From the NCBI RefSeq assembly GCF_021083645.1, contig NZ_JAJNRQ010000001.1:426347-490346 (forward strand): 64,000 bases of DNA, given 5' to 3'. This document shows, in pieces, positions 8,775 to 16,989 of this stretch. A program made the translations under genes and the position numbers. The notes under the pieces were generated by a model. That model was not told where the DNA came from, made no database searches, and saw only the letters and a list, made by a program, of their open reading frames with translations. Every line of letters begins with the position of its first letter. The first letter of the stretch is position 1. Source of the stretch: Schaalia sp. lx-260. GTDB lineage: Bacteria > Actinomycetota > Actinomycetes > Actinomycetales > Actinomycetaceae.

Positions 8775-8779
8775 ATAAA

Positions 8780-8825
8780 GTGTGGACAGTCCTGCACTCC
8801 GGTGCGGGGTTGTCCATACTTTTCG
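8780..8825 (+). terminator. Rho-independent terminator
   Basis: A long imperfect stem: GTGTGGACA beginning near 8780 pairs with TGTCCATAC ending near 8819, with inner GCAC-TCCG-GTGC. A run of four T follows directly. It closes the small peptidoglycan-binding gene. Confidence 0.75.
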
Positions 8826-8904
8826 CACTCATTTGACTATTTTTCCCACACAGTCCGGATTTGGGCTTGCTCGAGGGCGTATATGTGAAGGCGAACGGTG
8901 TGGG

Positions 8905-8994
8905 TTATAAAACCCCTTGCTTTGAAGCCTTCTTTGTAGGCAAGCAATCGTGCTCGCCTGGTGAAAACACAAAAAATTCCTGAAGGAGGAAACA
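8905..8994 (+). promoter_or_regulatory. Recurrent leader element, copy 2 (upstream of DUF1906 gene)
   Basis: TTATAAA at 8905-8911 is followed after 12 bases by GAAGCCTTCTT at 8924-8934. A hairpin AGGCAAGC/GCTCGCCT lies next. The Shine-Dalgarno GAAGGAGG (8982-8989) sits in a small stem formed by TTCCT and AGGAA, and can also pair with the conserved CCTTC. Spacing and order match copies 1, 3 and 4 although the downstream gene is unrelated to theirs. Confidence 0.55.
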
Positions 8995-11436
8995 ATGACC
9001 GATCACATGGTACTCGCGATGCAACAGTGGTTGAACGTAACGTACAAGAACAAAACGGGATTCGGCGCAGTAGAAGAGACAGGGAAAACAGGATGGGCGA
9101 CAATTTACGCGCTCATTCGTGCATTGCAGATCGAGCTGGGGATCACGGCAACCGCGAACAATTTTGGTTCTGGAACACAATCACGTTTCAAGAACCGCTG
9201 GCCAAGCGGTATTCGCCAAAACACGGCAGAAAATAACGTACACGGGATCATTCAAGGAGCCTTGTGGTGTAAAGGCTACCCAGCCGAATACGGTGGAATC
9301 ACGACCAAGTTCACCGATAACGTGGCGGACTCTATTCGCCAGATGAAGGCCGATATCGGACTGTCTGACACGAGCGCCACGATTGATCTTGAGATGATGA
9401 TGGCACTACTGTCAATGAAGCAGTTCCGTCTACTTGCAGCTTATGGTGGCAAAACGACTATCCGCATTGCACAACAAGCCATCAACCGAAATTACAAGAA
9501 TTACACGGGGATCGTCCCTACCGATGGATTGTATAGCCGTGAAATGAATAAAGCATTGATCCAGGTTCTCCAATCCCTACAAGGCTTTACTCCCTCACAA
9601 GCTACCGGCAACTTTGGTTCAGGAACACGATCCCGGCTTCGTACCATCTCTTCTGGCACAAGCCAATGGGTATGGCTCGCGAGCGTGGCACTCGTATGTA
9701 ACGGCTACAAAGTTACTCCGAGTGAATCATGGTCTTCCATGCTGGCATCCACGATCCGCACGTTCCAACAAGACTATGCCCTGCCAGTAACCGGCGCTGT
9801 CGATCCAACCACATGGATGAGCCTGCTCACGTCCAAAGGTGATCCTGACCGTGAATGCGTCGCGTGCGATACGAGATTTGAAATCACAGACGAGCTCGCT
9901 GAGTATCTCAAAGAAGATAAATGCGAGATCGTTGGCCGCTATTTGACGGAGCCGGGAATGGGCGTCTTGAAACCGGAGAACTATTTCAAGGCATTGAGAC
10001 CGGGAGAACTCGAACGCATTGTCAAGCACGGGTTGAAGTACTTCCCGATTTTCCAAGAATACTCAACCAAGCTCAGTCATTTCACTGTTGACAACGGACA
10101 CCGTCACGCGAAAGAAGCACAAGCCGCTGCTCAACAACTCGGTGTGCCACCAACAATCATTTACTTCGCTGTCGACTACGATGCCACAGACCCTGAAGTG
10201 ACCAGCCACATCCTGACCTACTTCAAGGCAGTAACGCAAAGCCTCGGCGGCGGCTACCGAGTGGGTATCTACGCCTCACGAAACATCTGCACCCGGATAG
10301 CTCAGGCTGGATACGCGGTAGCATCATTCGTTTCTGACATGTCTACCGGATTCTCAGGTAATCTCGGTTTCCCCATCCCCGACAACTGGGTATTTGATCA
10401 GTTCCACGAAATCAGTGGATATCGGGGGAAATGGGATCTTGACCGCGTGGCATATTCGGGTCGCATGTCAGCCGATTCGTCGGTGCGCCCCGCGCAGCCA
10501 GTGAATTACGACGCTCTAGATTTTCTCGATCTGATCGAAGCACTTGAGAGCAGGTTCGAGGAATTGCGCGTGGTCTATAAGGACTACGCTTTCGGAGAAG
10601 ATCCGATCACATCCGGCAGTTACGTTACATGGGTTAAAGTTCCGACTTGGCGATGTGTCCTCAACTACCTATCAACGGTCTACCTCAAGGGAAGCGCAAA
10701 GTGGTCCGCGGCAGCTGAAACATATCGGGAGGCGGACGCGAAAAGGCTGGAAGATGACACTCAAGCGTCCCAGATAATCTCTGCCTTGAATAAGTGGATT
10801 CGCTCTGATCGACAAGAATGGACGGACCCCGCAGGTGGTGCAGTAGATATCCCGCATATGAGCGTGACCACCCTGGGCTACATCAACCTCAACCCGCTCG
10901 TCCCTGATAAGTGGACCGGTTGGGCGGGTGACTTAGCTTCAGCGCTCGGTCCGATTCAAAAGGTTGTTGACCTGAACCCCGGCTCAAACATTATTGCAAT
11001 AGCAAGAGCTCTTGTTGGCCAAGGGGATAACTATAAAAATCACAGCGGACTTCAAGGTTTGACCATCCCCAATGATCTGCCGAACAACTGCAACTACTCC
11101 GACTTGTGTAGCGACGGGGATGCGATCAAACTGGCTGCGATACTGAAAGGCTCGGGACCCGACGACCCCAACCTTCTGTCTCGAACGCTGAGGAGCTACT
11201 ACAACAATCCAGTTTCGCTATTGCAGCGATTCAAGGCGATCTCTGAGAGTGTTGGTGCAAGCGACGGAGGAACCGCAAAGGACAAGTTCTTTGCAGAAAT
11301 TGATGGCCCATTGGATGACAGATACGTTGGCCTTCTCACAGACGGTTCCAATGGGGCATACGGCTACTCGGGCGTTGAGCCTAGCGAAGAAACCAAGAAG
11401 GCAGCATGTCAAGCTCTAGCTGAATTCATCTACTGA
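8995..11436 (+). CDS. DUF1906 glycoside-hydrolase-like protein with peptidoglycan-binding repeats
   Basis: A large 813-residue protein. The N-terminal ~290 residues contain several peptidoglycan-binding-like modules; related blocks LGITATANNFGSGTQSRF and TPSQATGNFGSGTRSRL show internal repetition. Residues about 290-510 form a DUF1906 domain (Rv2525c-like, glycoside-hydrolase fold): CDTRFEITDELAEYL, IVGRYLT, IIYFAVDYDATDPEV, YRVGIYASRNICTRI and NWVFDQFHEI. The last 300 residues match nothing I recognise. No signal peptide or membrane segment is seen, so release by lysis or another route would be needed to reach the wall. Similar proteins occur widely in Firmicutes and actinobacteria, which suggests transfer. 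The gene has its own phage-type leader and converges with the next gene by 11 bases. The enzymatic activity of DUF1906 proteins is not established here. Confidence 0.82.
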   Translation: MTDHMVLAMQQWLNVTYKNKTGFGAVEETGKTGWATIYALIRALQIELGITATANNFGSGTQSRFKNRWPSGIRQNTAENNVHGIIQGALWCKGYPAEYGGITTKFTDNVADSIRQMKADIGLSDTSATIDLEMMMALLSMKQFRLLAAYGGKTTIRIAQQAINRNYKNYTGIVPTDGLYSREMNKALIQVLQSLQGFTPSQATGNFGSGTRSRLRTISSGTSQWVWLASVALVCNGYKVTPSESWSSMLASTIRTFQQDYALPVTGAVDPTTWMSLLTSKGDPDRECVACDTRFEITDELAEYLKEDKCEIVGRYLTEPGMGVLKPENYFKALRPGELERIVKHGLKYFPIFQEYSTKLSHFTVDNGHRHAKEAQAAAQQLGVPPTIIYFAVDYDATDPEVTSHILTYFKAVTQSLGGGYRVGIYASRNICTRIAQAGYAVASFVSDMSTGFSGNLGFPIPDNWVFDQFHEISGYRGKWDLDRVAYSGRMSADSSVRPAQPVNYDALDFLDLIEALESRFEELRVVYKDYAFGEDPITSGSYVTWVKVPTWRCVLNYLSTVYLKGSAKWSAAAETYREADAKRLEDDTQASQIISALNKWIRSDRQEWTDPAGGAVDIPHMSVTTLGYINLNPLVPDKWTGWAGDLASALGPIQKVVDLNPGSNIIAIARALVGQGDNYKNHSGLQGLTIPNDLPNNCNYSDLCSDGDAIKLAAILKGSGPDDPNLLSRTLRSYYNNPVSLLQRFKAISESVGASDGGTAKDKFFAEIDGPLDDRYVGLLTDGSNGAYGYSGVEPSEETKKAACQALAEFIY

Positions 11437-12238
11437 GTTCGTCATCTGCTTCGTGGCTGGGGCCACACATAAGATACGTGGCCCCAGCCACTGCGGCATA
11501 AAGTGCCCAAGCACCCACGAAGAAGACCAGGTTTTCCTGCCAGTCCCCGACGAAAATCTCGTGTGTGCGAGTACTGCGATAGAACGAGTTCGTGACAACA
11601 AGTAGTAATGCTGCTGCCCCGCTTGACAAGAGTCGTATCCACAGTGCCTTCACTCGCGGTTGCGGCCATCGTCGTGGCGGGTCAACTATCAAAAGAACCA
11701 GGCCGGCGAGGAACGTTCCATAAAGCGGAAGAACCATCAAAAGAGTGCCAGCTGCGGAGAGTCCCGCGGCGGGGATATAGAAAATCCCGAAGCAGATTCC
11801 TATCCATGTCGTGTAGGTACGGATCGCGTCCCTGATCGTGTGAGCAGGTATGCCAAATCGGGCGGAGCTGCTCATGAGCATGTGTCCTGCCACTACCGTG
11901 AAGACAATCCAACCGAGGCCGAAAGATAGGAGCGTCTCACTCCAGTGTTGAGATCCATAGTGGGTGGAAGCAACTGCATCAAACGCGATGAGCATGGTGG
12001 CTGCAAATCCTGCACCCAATACTCGGATCAGTAATGCTCGCCAGAGCGGCGGCTCCCATGTTGATGGCCGATCAATGACAAAAAGCAGCAGCCCGGCGAA
12101 AGGTGCAAGCCACAATGGAGTGTTCACCGGGGCGACTTCAGCAGTGAAGAGCAGAGAACCGGGCACTATCGCGAAGCCAAGGATGAGACCTACCCAATAC
12201 GCGTAGGTCCGAACGAATAGTTTTAAAGACTCAACCAC
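11426..12238 (-). CDS. Integral membrane protein with tandem internal duplication
   Basis: A 270-residue membrane protein on the opposite strand to its neighbours. Its two halves are clearly related. The first begins VRTYAYWVGLILGFAIVPG and ends VVAGHMLM; the second begins IRTYTTWIGICFGIFYIPA and ends AVAGATYLM. Matching landmarks in between include AGLLLFVIDRPSTW against AGLVLLIVDPPRRW, and a conserved W-E near the end of each half. Each half has about four hydrophobic segments, giving about eight in all. The 3' end overlaps the DUF1906 gene by 11 bases, so the two converge. I do not recognise the family. Its place inside a packaging module marks it as cargo; a role tied to the cell envelope is a guess. 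Confidence 0.75.
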   Translation of the reverse strand: MVESLKLFVRTYAYWVGLILGFAIVPGSLLFTAEVAPVNTPLWLAPFAGLLLFVIDRPSTWEPPLWRALLIRVLGAGFAATMLIAFDAVASTHYGSQHWSETLLSFGLGWIVFTVVAGHMLMSSSARFGIPAHTIRDAIRTYTTWIGICFGIFYIPAAGLSAAGTLLMVLPLYGTFLAGLVLLIVDPPRRWPQPRVKALWIRLLSSGAAALLLVVTNSFYRSTRTHEIFVGDWQENLVFFVGAWALYAAVAGATYLMCGPSHEADDELSR

Positions 12239-12299
12239 TCACACCTCCCATGGACTTCAGCACCGAAACCATGACGATTCTACAGCGGGGAGGCAACCC

Positions 12300-12872
12300 A
12301 TGGCCAAAGACGGCACCAACAGGGGCGGACGCCGCGTGCGTGCAGGCGCGAAGCCCGGCCCGCTGGGCGAGAAACTCGCCGCCGGACGCCCCGCCACCCG
12401 CCTGGAAGACCCGCTCAACGAACCCTTCGACTTCGCAGGTAATGACATTGGCGACGGTGCGGTGCTTGCCGGGGAGACGATGCCCGAACCATCGGACTAT
12501 CTGTCGGAGATTCAGCGTGACGGCAAACCGCTCGGCGCGGACCTGGTGTACCGGGAGACGTGGAACTGGCTGGATGAACGCGGCTGCACCGAGTTCGTCT
12601 CCAAACGCTTGATTGAGCAGTACGCGCAGGCGTTTGCCCGTTACATCCAGTGCGAGCAGGCGATTTCCAAGTTCGGTCTGCTCGGCAAACACCCCACCAC
12701 GGGCGCTGCGATCGCCAGCCCGTTCGTGGCCATGTCGCAGTCGTTCGGCAAGCAGGCGAACGTGTACTGGTACGAGATTTTCGACATTGTGCGCGCCACC
12801 TGCACCACCGACTACTCCGGCACCACACCAGGCGATGAGGTCATGGAGCAGCTGCTCAAAGCTTCCTCCTAA
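12300..12872 (+). CDS. Phage terminase small subunit (P27-like)
   Basis: A 190-residue protein in the position and with the features of a P27-type small terminase, which recognises phage DNA and presents it to the large subunit. A basic N-terminus (RGGRRVRAGAKPG) precedes a long helical region with LVYRETWNWLDERGC, FVSKRLIEQYAQAFARYIQ and PFVAMSQSFGKQANVYWYEI, ending near DEVMEQLLKASS. GGGGAGG lies 8 bases before the ATG. Normally it directly follows HNH and precedes the large subunit; here it is separated from each by about four kilobases of inserted genes. A hairpin with a T-rich tail follows the stop. Confidence 0.85.
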   Translation: MAKDGTNRGGRRVRAGAKPGPLGEKLAAGRPATRLEDPLNEPFDFAGNDIGDGAVLAGETMPEPSDYLSEIQRDGKPLGADLVYRETWNWLDERGCTEFVSKRLIEQYAQAFARYIQCEQAISKFGLLGKHPTTGAAIASPFVAMSQSFGKQANVYWYEIFDIVRATCTTDYSGTTPGDEVMEQLLKASS

Positions 12873-12900
12873 CGCCTTCCACTCCACCTGTTTCGTTTCC

Positions 12901-12935
12901 TGCCTGCCCGGCACCCGGGCGGGCTTTCTTGTTGT
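12901..12935 (+). terminator. Terminator-like hairpin after small terminase
   Basis: GCCTGCCCGG pairs with CCGGGCGGGC around a 3-4 base loop, followed by the T-rich TTTCTTGTTGTTGTT. It lies between the small terminase gene and metK and may dampen read-through into the methylation genes. Confidence 0.6.
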
Positions 12936-12963
12936 TGTTCGCTTTTGTGAAAGGAGCCCTCGC

Positions 12964-14155
12964 GTGTCTGTAGTGCGAAGTGCTGAATCTGTGTGTATCG
13001 GCCATCCCGACAAGCTGTGCGATCTGATCGCAGACCATATCCTTGATGACATCCTTACCTGCGACCCGACGGCACGCGTGGCCGTTGAGGTCATGGCGAG
13101 TGGCAGGCGCATCATCGTCACCGGCGAGATCACCACCACCATCCGGCCGCAGCTGCGTGCCTGCGCGAGGGAGGCGCTGCGACGGGCCGGGTACAACCCG
13201 AACCGGTTCCTTATCTACGTGTGGGTGCGCCGCCAATCAGCCGACATCGGCGCAGGCGTTTCCACTTCGCTCGAGGTGCGCGCGGGTGACGAGTCGGCCT
13301 ATGCGGGCCAGGGTGCTGGCGATCAGGGCACCGTCTACGGGTACGCTACGAACGAGACCAGTCAGCGGCTGCCGTTGCCGCTCGTGCTCGCCCACGAGAT
13401 CTGCCGCCGCCTCGATACAGCCCGCGCCGACGGCACGATCCGTGGGATCGGCCCCGACGGCAAATCCCAGGTCAGTGTGCTTTACGACGAGCTGGGCACT
13501 CCGGTCGGCATCGACACCGTGATCGTCTCGATCCAGCACGAGCACGATAAAGACCTCGACGTTCTTGAAAGGGAGGTGCGCACGCTGGTCGTCGCTCCCG
13601 CGATCGAGGCGCACCTGCCTGGTGCTACGGCTGAGCGCGTGTTGGTCAACCCGTCGGGACGGTTCGTCACAGGTGGGCCCACCGCTGACACCGGGCTTTC
13701 GGGGCGCAAGCTCATGGTCGACACCTACGGTGGGCTCGGCCCGCACGGCGGTGGCGCGTTTCTCAGGTAAGGACCCCTCCAAGGTCGACCGGACGGGCGC
13801 GTACATGGCGCGCCTGATCGCGAAAACCGTGGTGGATGCGCCCCTGGCCGAAGAATGCCACGTCGCTATCTCCTATGCGATTGGGAAGGCCGATCCGGTC
13901 GCGTTCCACATCGAAACCTTCGGCACGGGTCAGCACCCGGATTGGCTGCTCACCGACGCCGCACGTGCAGTGTTCCCGCTGCGCCCGGCCGCGATCATCG
14001 AACGCCTGGGCCTGCAAGCCCCCATCTACGCGAAGCTTTCCGCCTACGGGCACATGGGACATGGCCTGAGCGAGTGGGAATGGACGCTGCCGTTTACCGA
14101 CAAGCTCAAGACGGAGGTGAAGGACCGTGCTCATCAAGCAGCTACCCATCAGTGA
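12964..14155 (+). pseudogene. metK: S-adenosylmethionine synthetase, frameshifted
   Basis: This gene encodes a phage-borne methionine adenosyltransferase, which makes S-adenosylmethionine from methionine and ATP. The start GTG at 12964 has AAAGGAG upstream. The N-terminal signature GHPDKLCD is present, as is GAGDQGTVYGYATNET. In the second signature, GGGAFSGKDPSKVDR, an extra T near 13759 shifts the frame: the first frame stops at 13770 and the rest of the enzyme, from SGKDPSKVDR to AHQAATHQ, continues in the next frame. Joined, the product would be about 396 residues, the normal length. The DNA methyltransferase gene overlaps its end by 29 bases, so the pair would supply and use the methyl donor. 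Either broken or an assembly error; the break falls in the active-site signature. Confidence 0.88.
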
Positions 14156-15085
14156 GCTCAAGCCCGCCGACTACAACCCGCGTAAAGACCTCCAGCCCGG
14201 CGACGCGGACTACGAAAAACTCAAACGCAGCCTCACCGAGTTCGGCTACGTCGAGCCGGTGATCTACAACCACACCACCGGCCACGTCGTCGGCGGCCAC
14301 CAGCGCCTGAAAGTGCTCGCCGACCTCGGCCACACCGATGTTGACTGCGGGGACGCCACCAACACGGACGATGTCGCAGTGCTCATGGACGGCAAGAGCG
14401 CGAACCTGGTGCTCACCGACCCGCCCTACAACGTCGCCTTTGAGTCCTCCGATGGACTCAAGATCAAAAACGACGCGATGAAGGCCGACTCCTTCTACGA
14501 GTTCCTGCTCGCCGCGTTTACCAACATGGCGGGCGTTCTCGACAAGGGCGGGTCTGCGTATGTGTTCCACGCGGACACCGAAGGGCTGAACTTCCGCAAA
14601 GCGTTCATCGACGCCGGGTTCACACTCTCCGGCTGCTGCATCTGGGTCAAAGACTCCCTCGTCCTGGGACGCTCGCCGTACCAGTGGCAGCACGAACCCG
14701 TGCTCTACGGGTGGAAGCAAGGAGCCAAGCACAAGTGGTTCGCTGACCGGAAACAGACCACGATCTGGAACTTCGCCAAGCCGCGTAAGAACTCCGACCA
14801 CCCAACGAGCAAGCCGCTAGACCTGCTGGCCTACCGATCCGCAACTCCACCCAGGCAGGCGCGATCATCCTCGACACCTTCGCTGGCAGCGGTTCGACCC
14901 TGATGGCCGCCGAACAGACCGACCGCATCGCCTACCTCATGGAACTTGATGAGAAGTACGCCTCGGTGATCCTGCGCCGCTACGCCGAGGCGACCGGGGA
15001 CGCGGCCGGGATCACCTGCCAGCGCGACGGCACCCAGTACACGTACCTGGATCTGGTCAAACAGGTTGACCGCGACCGCGAATAA
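14127..15085 (+). pseudogene. ParB-like/DNA methyltransferase, frameshifted and shortened
   Basis: A fusion of a ParB-like N-terminal domain with an N6-adenine-type DNA methyltransferase. Residues 1-70 show LPISELKPADYNPRKD and VVGGHQRLKVLADLG. The methyltransferase part carries the catalytic DPPY motif in LVLTDPPYNVAF, and the SAM-binding motif DTFAGSGSTLMAAEQ, which is present only after a missing C near 14833 is restored. The frame from 14127 stops at 14903; the remainder reads on to 15085. The protein is also unusual in that ParB-like sequence (LGHTDVD) runs directly into the methyltransferase (CGDATNTDDVA); relatives have a linker of some tens of residues there, so an in-frame deletion is likely. 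It would protect phage DNA from host restriction if functional. Confidence 0.85.
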
Positions 15086-15144
15086 ACTCCGAAATTGCAG
15101 GGAAAACAGGGGCGTGAAAATGAGCCGTTGACGAGGGCAAAAAC

Positions 15145-15185
15145 GACTGGATAAGCGGAAAAACGTATGGCTGTATGTACATGAC
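15145..15185 (+). promoter_or_regulatory. 41-bp promoter-like element, copy 1
   Basis: GACTGGATAAGCG, eight variable bases, then TATGGCTGTATGTACATGAC. An identical pair of blocks with the same 8-base gap occurs at 16194-16234. Each copy lies upstream of a small gene start (45 and 34 bases from its end). It contains the palindrome ATGTACAT. It is likely a promoter with an operator; no textbook -35/-10 pair is evident. Confidence 0.6.
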
Positions 15186-15229
15186 CACAACACCCCCACA
15201 CCTGGGGAACCGAGCGAAAAGGACTGGTC

Positions 15230-15415
15230 ATGAGTGAATTACACATCGAAATCAGCGAGCTTATCGCAGCCGGAGTCAACGTCTACGACCCCGAGGAAAC
15301 CCTGCGGGTTGCCACAGCACGCGGCTACCAGCTGGTGGTGCGCGTGATCGAGTACGACCCGAAGTGTTTCTTCAGCTTTGTTGCCGCCTGGTTCGAGCAG
15401 GAGGTCGTGGCATGA
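15230..15415 (+). CDS. Small hypothetical phage protein
   Basis: A 61-residue acidic protein (MSELHIEISELIAAGVNVYD...) with no recognised domain. AAAGGAC lies before the ATG and the stop overlaps the next start as ATGA, so it is co-translated with the gene after it. It sits 45 bases below the first 41-bp promoter-like element. Coding is supported by the overlap, the ribosome site and codon use like its neighbours. Function unknown. Confidence 0.6.
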   Translation: MSELHIEISELIAAGVNVYDPEETLRVATARGYQLVVRVIEYDPKCFFSFVAAWFEQEVVA

Positions 15416-16061
15416 GCATCCTCGCCTTCACCCCGCACAAGACGGGCAGGAAGAAGCTCGCCCAGCTTCTCGCCGATCACCTTGGCGTCAAGGCCACCTA
15501 TCTGGGCACGCCCTCGTTTGCCTACCAGATCGCAGACGCCTCGCTGGATCGGGACTGGACCCTCTACCTGCCAGATGGCATCGACACGCAGGCCGTGCTC
15601 GAGGCTGCCCGCCAGGCAGGCTTTGCCACCACTGACCCGGGCGAGGTGGCGTTGACGGTCACGATGCCCACCACCGGGTGGAGTGAGCGCACTCGCACAA
15701 ATCTCGAAGCGCTCCTGGCAGCCAAAGGGCCACTGATCGCCAAGGCTTTGGGCATCCCGGCCACACCCGTCGAGTTCAACGATGACGAGACAGTCTCGTT
15801 CCCGTGGTGTGAGTCGATTACGCCGGAGACGGCACGCGAGGCGGTGATCCCGCTTGTGGCCCGGCTCTGCCAGCGCGCCCAGGAGGCAACCCGGATTCGC
15901 TCCACGCCGCCTGCACCGGGCAATGACAAGTATACGATGCGCTGCTTTCTGCTCTCCCTGGGCTCATCGGCCCAGAACACAAGCAGGCCCGCCGCATCCT
16001 GCTGGCAGGCCTGGAGGGGGACGCCGCCTGGCGCACCCCAGCAAGCAGGAAGGAGAACTGA
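15412..16061 (+). pseudogene. 'Virulence-related' family phage protein, frameshifted
   Basis: This matches in layout a family often labelled virulence-related in Firmicutes prophages, found next to phage methyltransferases. The protein starts MSILAFTPHKTGRKKLAQLL, has FAYQIADASLDRDWTLYL and PTTGWSERTRTNLEALLAAK, and reaches KYTMRCFLLSLG. There a G appears to be missing near 15962. In the restored frame it continues LIGPEHKQARRILLAGL and ends ASRKEN at 16061, giving about 217 residues. Without the restored base the frame runs on through unrelated sequence to 16185. The family name does not prove a role in virulence, and function is unknown. Confidence 0.7.
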
Positions 16062-16193
16062 CACATCAATCGCGACGCATGACCTGCTGGCACCCGGAAA
16101 CCCTGCCACGAGCGGGGTTTCCCTCTCGTCACAAGCCTTGTTTTCCACGGTTTTCCTGGGTGCTGTAGATCTCAGCCTGATCTGAGCGCATAT

Positions 16194-16234
16194 GACTGGA
16201 TAAGCGTCCGCACCTATGGCTGTATGTACATGAC
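16194..16234 (+). promoter_or_regulatory. 41-bp promoter-like element, copy 2
   Basis: Same 13-base and 20-base blocks as at 15145-15185, again separated by eight unrelated bases. It ends 34 bases before the start at 16268. Exact spacing with variable filler argues for protein binding or promoter use rather than a random duplication. Confidence 0.6.
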
Positions 16235-16267
16235 GAAAGAACAGCACCTGAGGAAAGGAAAACAGCC

Positions 16268-16555
16268 ATGAACACCACCGAGAAGCTCACCACCGAAGCC
16301 CTGCAGATGCGCGTCGACTCCTACGGGGCGGTCCTCGCATACGGCGACTACACGCTGGCAACCTTCGCGACCTGGACCAAGAAAGACGGCTACGGCAACA
16401 GCGCTCAGGTCTACCGCCTGACCGAAGCCCCGATCGACGGCTTCGGCCCGAACGCACGCGGTCGCAGCGAATGCGCCCTGAAACTCATCGCCAAGGCCGA
16501 CCACATCTTCGCCGACGCCGGGCACGCCATCGCCTGGGCCCTGACCCAGATCTAA
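16268..16555 (+). CDS. Small hypothetical phage protein
   Basis: A 95-residue protein starting MNTTEKLTTEALQMRVDSYG and rich in aromatic and small residues, with no domain that I recognise. AGGAAAGGAAA precedes the ATG. It lies directly below the second 41-bp element and 33 bases before the next small gene, so the pair probably forms a short transcription unit between the methylation genes and the large terminase. Function unknown. Confidence 0.6.
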   Translation: MNTTEKLTTEALQMRVDSYGAVLAYGDYTLATFATWTKKDGYGNSAQVYRLTEAPIDGFGPNARGRSECALKLIAKADHIFADAGHAIAWALTQI

Positions 16556-16588
16556 CCAACACACCACACAGGCAAGAAGGAGTCGACG

Positions 16589-16879
16589 ATGGACGCCACC
16601 AGAGAGCTGATCACCAACCACCTGGAGATCCCCGCAGACGCCGCTTCGCACGGCGAGATCCAGGCCGTCGCGGAGATCCCCTTCAGCGTCCTCGACGAGC
16701 TCGCCGAGGAGGTCTGGGCCGAGAAGATCCCGGTTCACACGCTCTCGCGCGTCGGCTGGCACTACACCAAGGCAGAGGAGATCATCGCCCTGGCCAGGCA
16801 GCGCGGCCTGTCCGATTGGCGCTACGGCGGTTTCGACACCGGCCAGGTGGTTGCCGACTTCCACGCCACCTACCGCTAA
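16589..16879 (+). CDS. Small hypothetical phage protein
   Basis: A 96-residue, acidic, mostly helical protein (LDELAEEVWAEKIPVHTLSR, EEIIALARQRGLSDWRYGGF). AGAAGGAG lies before the ATG. It follows the previous small gene closely and is followed by a terminator-like hairpin before the large terminase. No known family is apparent to me; coding is supported by the ribosome site and context. Confidence 0.6.
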   Translation: MDATRELITNHLEIPADAASHGEIQAVAEIPFSVLDELAEEVWAEKIPVHTLSRVGWHYTKAEEIIALARQRGLSDWRYGGFDTGQVVADFHATYR

Positions 16880-16934
16880 CCCCCGTGCCGCCCCGACCCC
16901 CACGGATCGGGCCTGGCCCCACTCCGATCGTTTC

Positions 16935-16957
16935 ACCCCACACGGTTGGGGCTTTTC
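16935..16957 (+). terminator. Short terminator hairpin
   Basis: ACCCCA pairs with TGGGG around a short loop, followed by CTTTTCTTAT. It closes the two small genes before the large terminase gene. Confidence 0.55.
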
Positions 16958-16989
16958 TTATACCCACACGAGGAAGGAGTATCTGCCCG

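Noticed and set aside
8995..11436. Calling the DUF1906 protein the phage endolysin
   Set aside because: A complete amidase endolysin with wall-binding repeats lies in the lysis cassette at 34008. The DUF1906 protein lies in the packaging region and has no clear catalytic wall-hydrolase motif.
12613..12963. Extension of the metK frame upstream of 12964
   Set aside because: It runs through the small terminase gene in another frame. The GTG at 12964 has a good ribosome site and gives the normal enzyme start.
16471..16989. Extension of the large terminase frame upstream of 16990
   Set aside because: The extra 170 residues are an Arg-rich shadow of the two small genes there; the family begins at about 16990.
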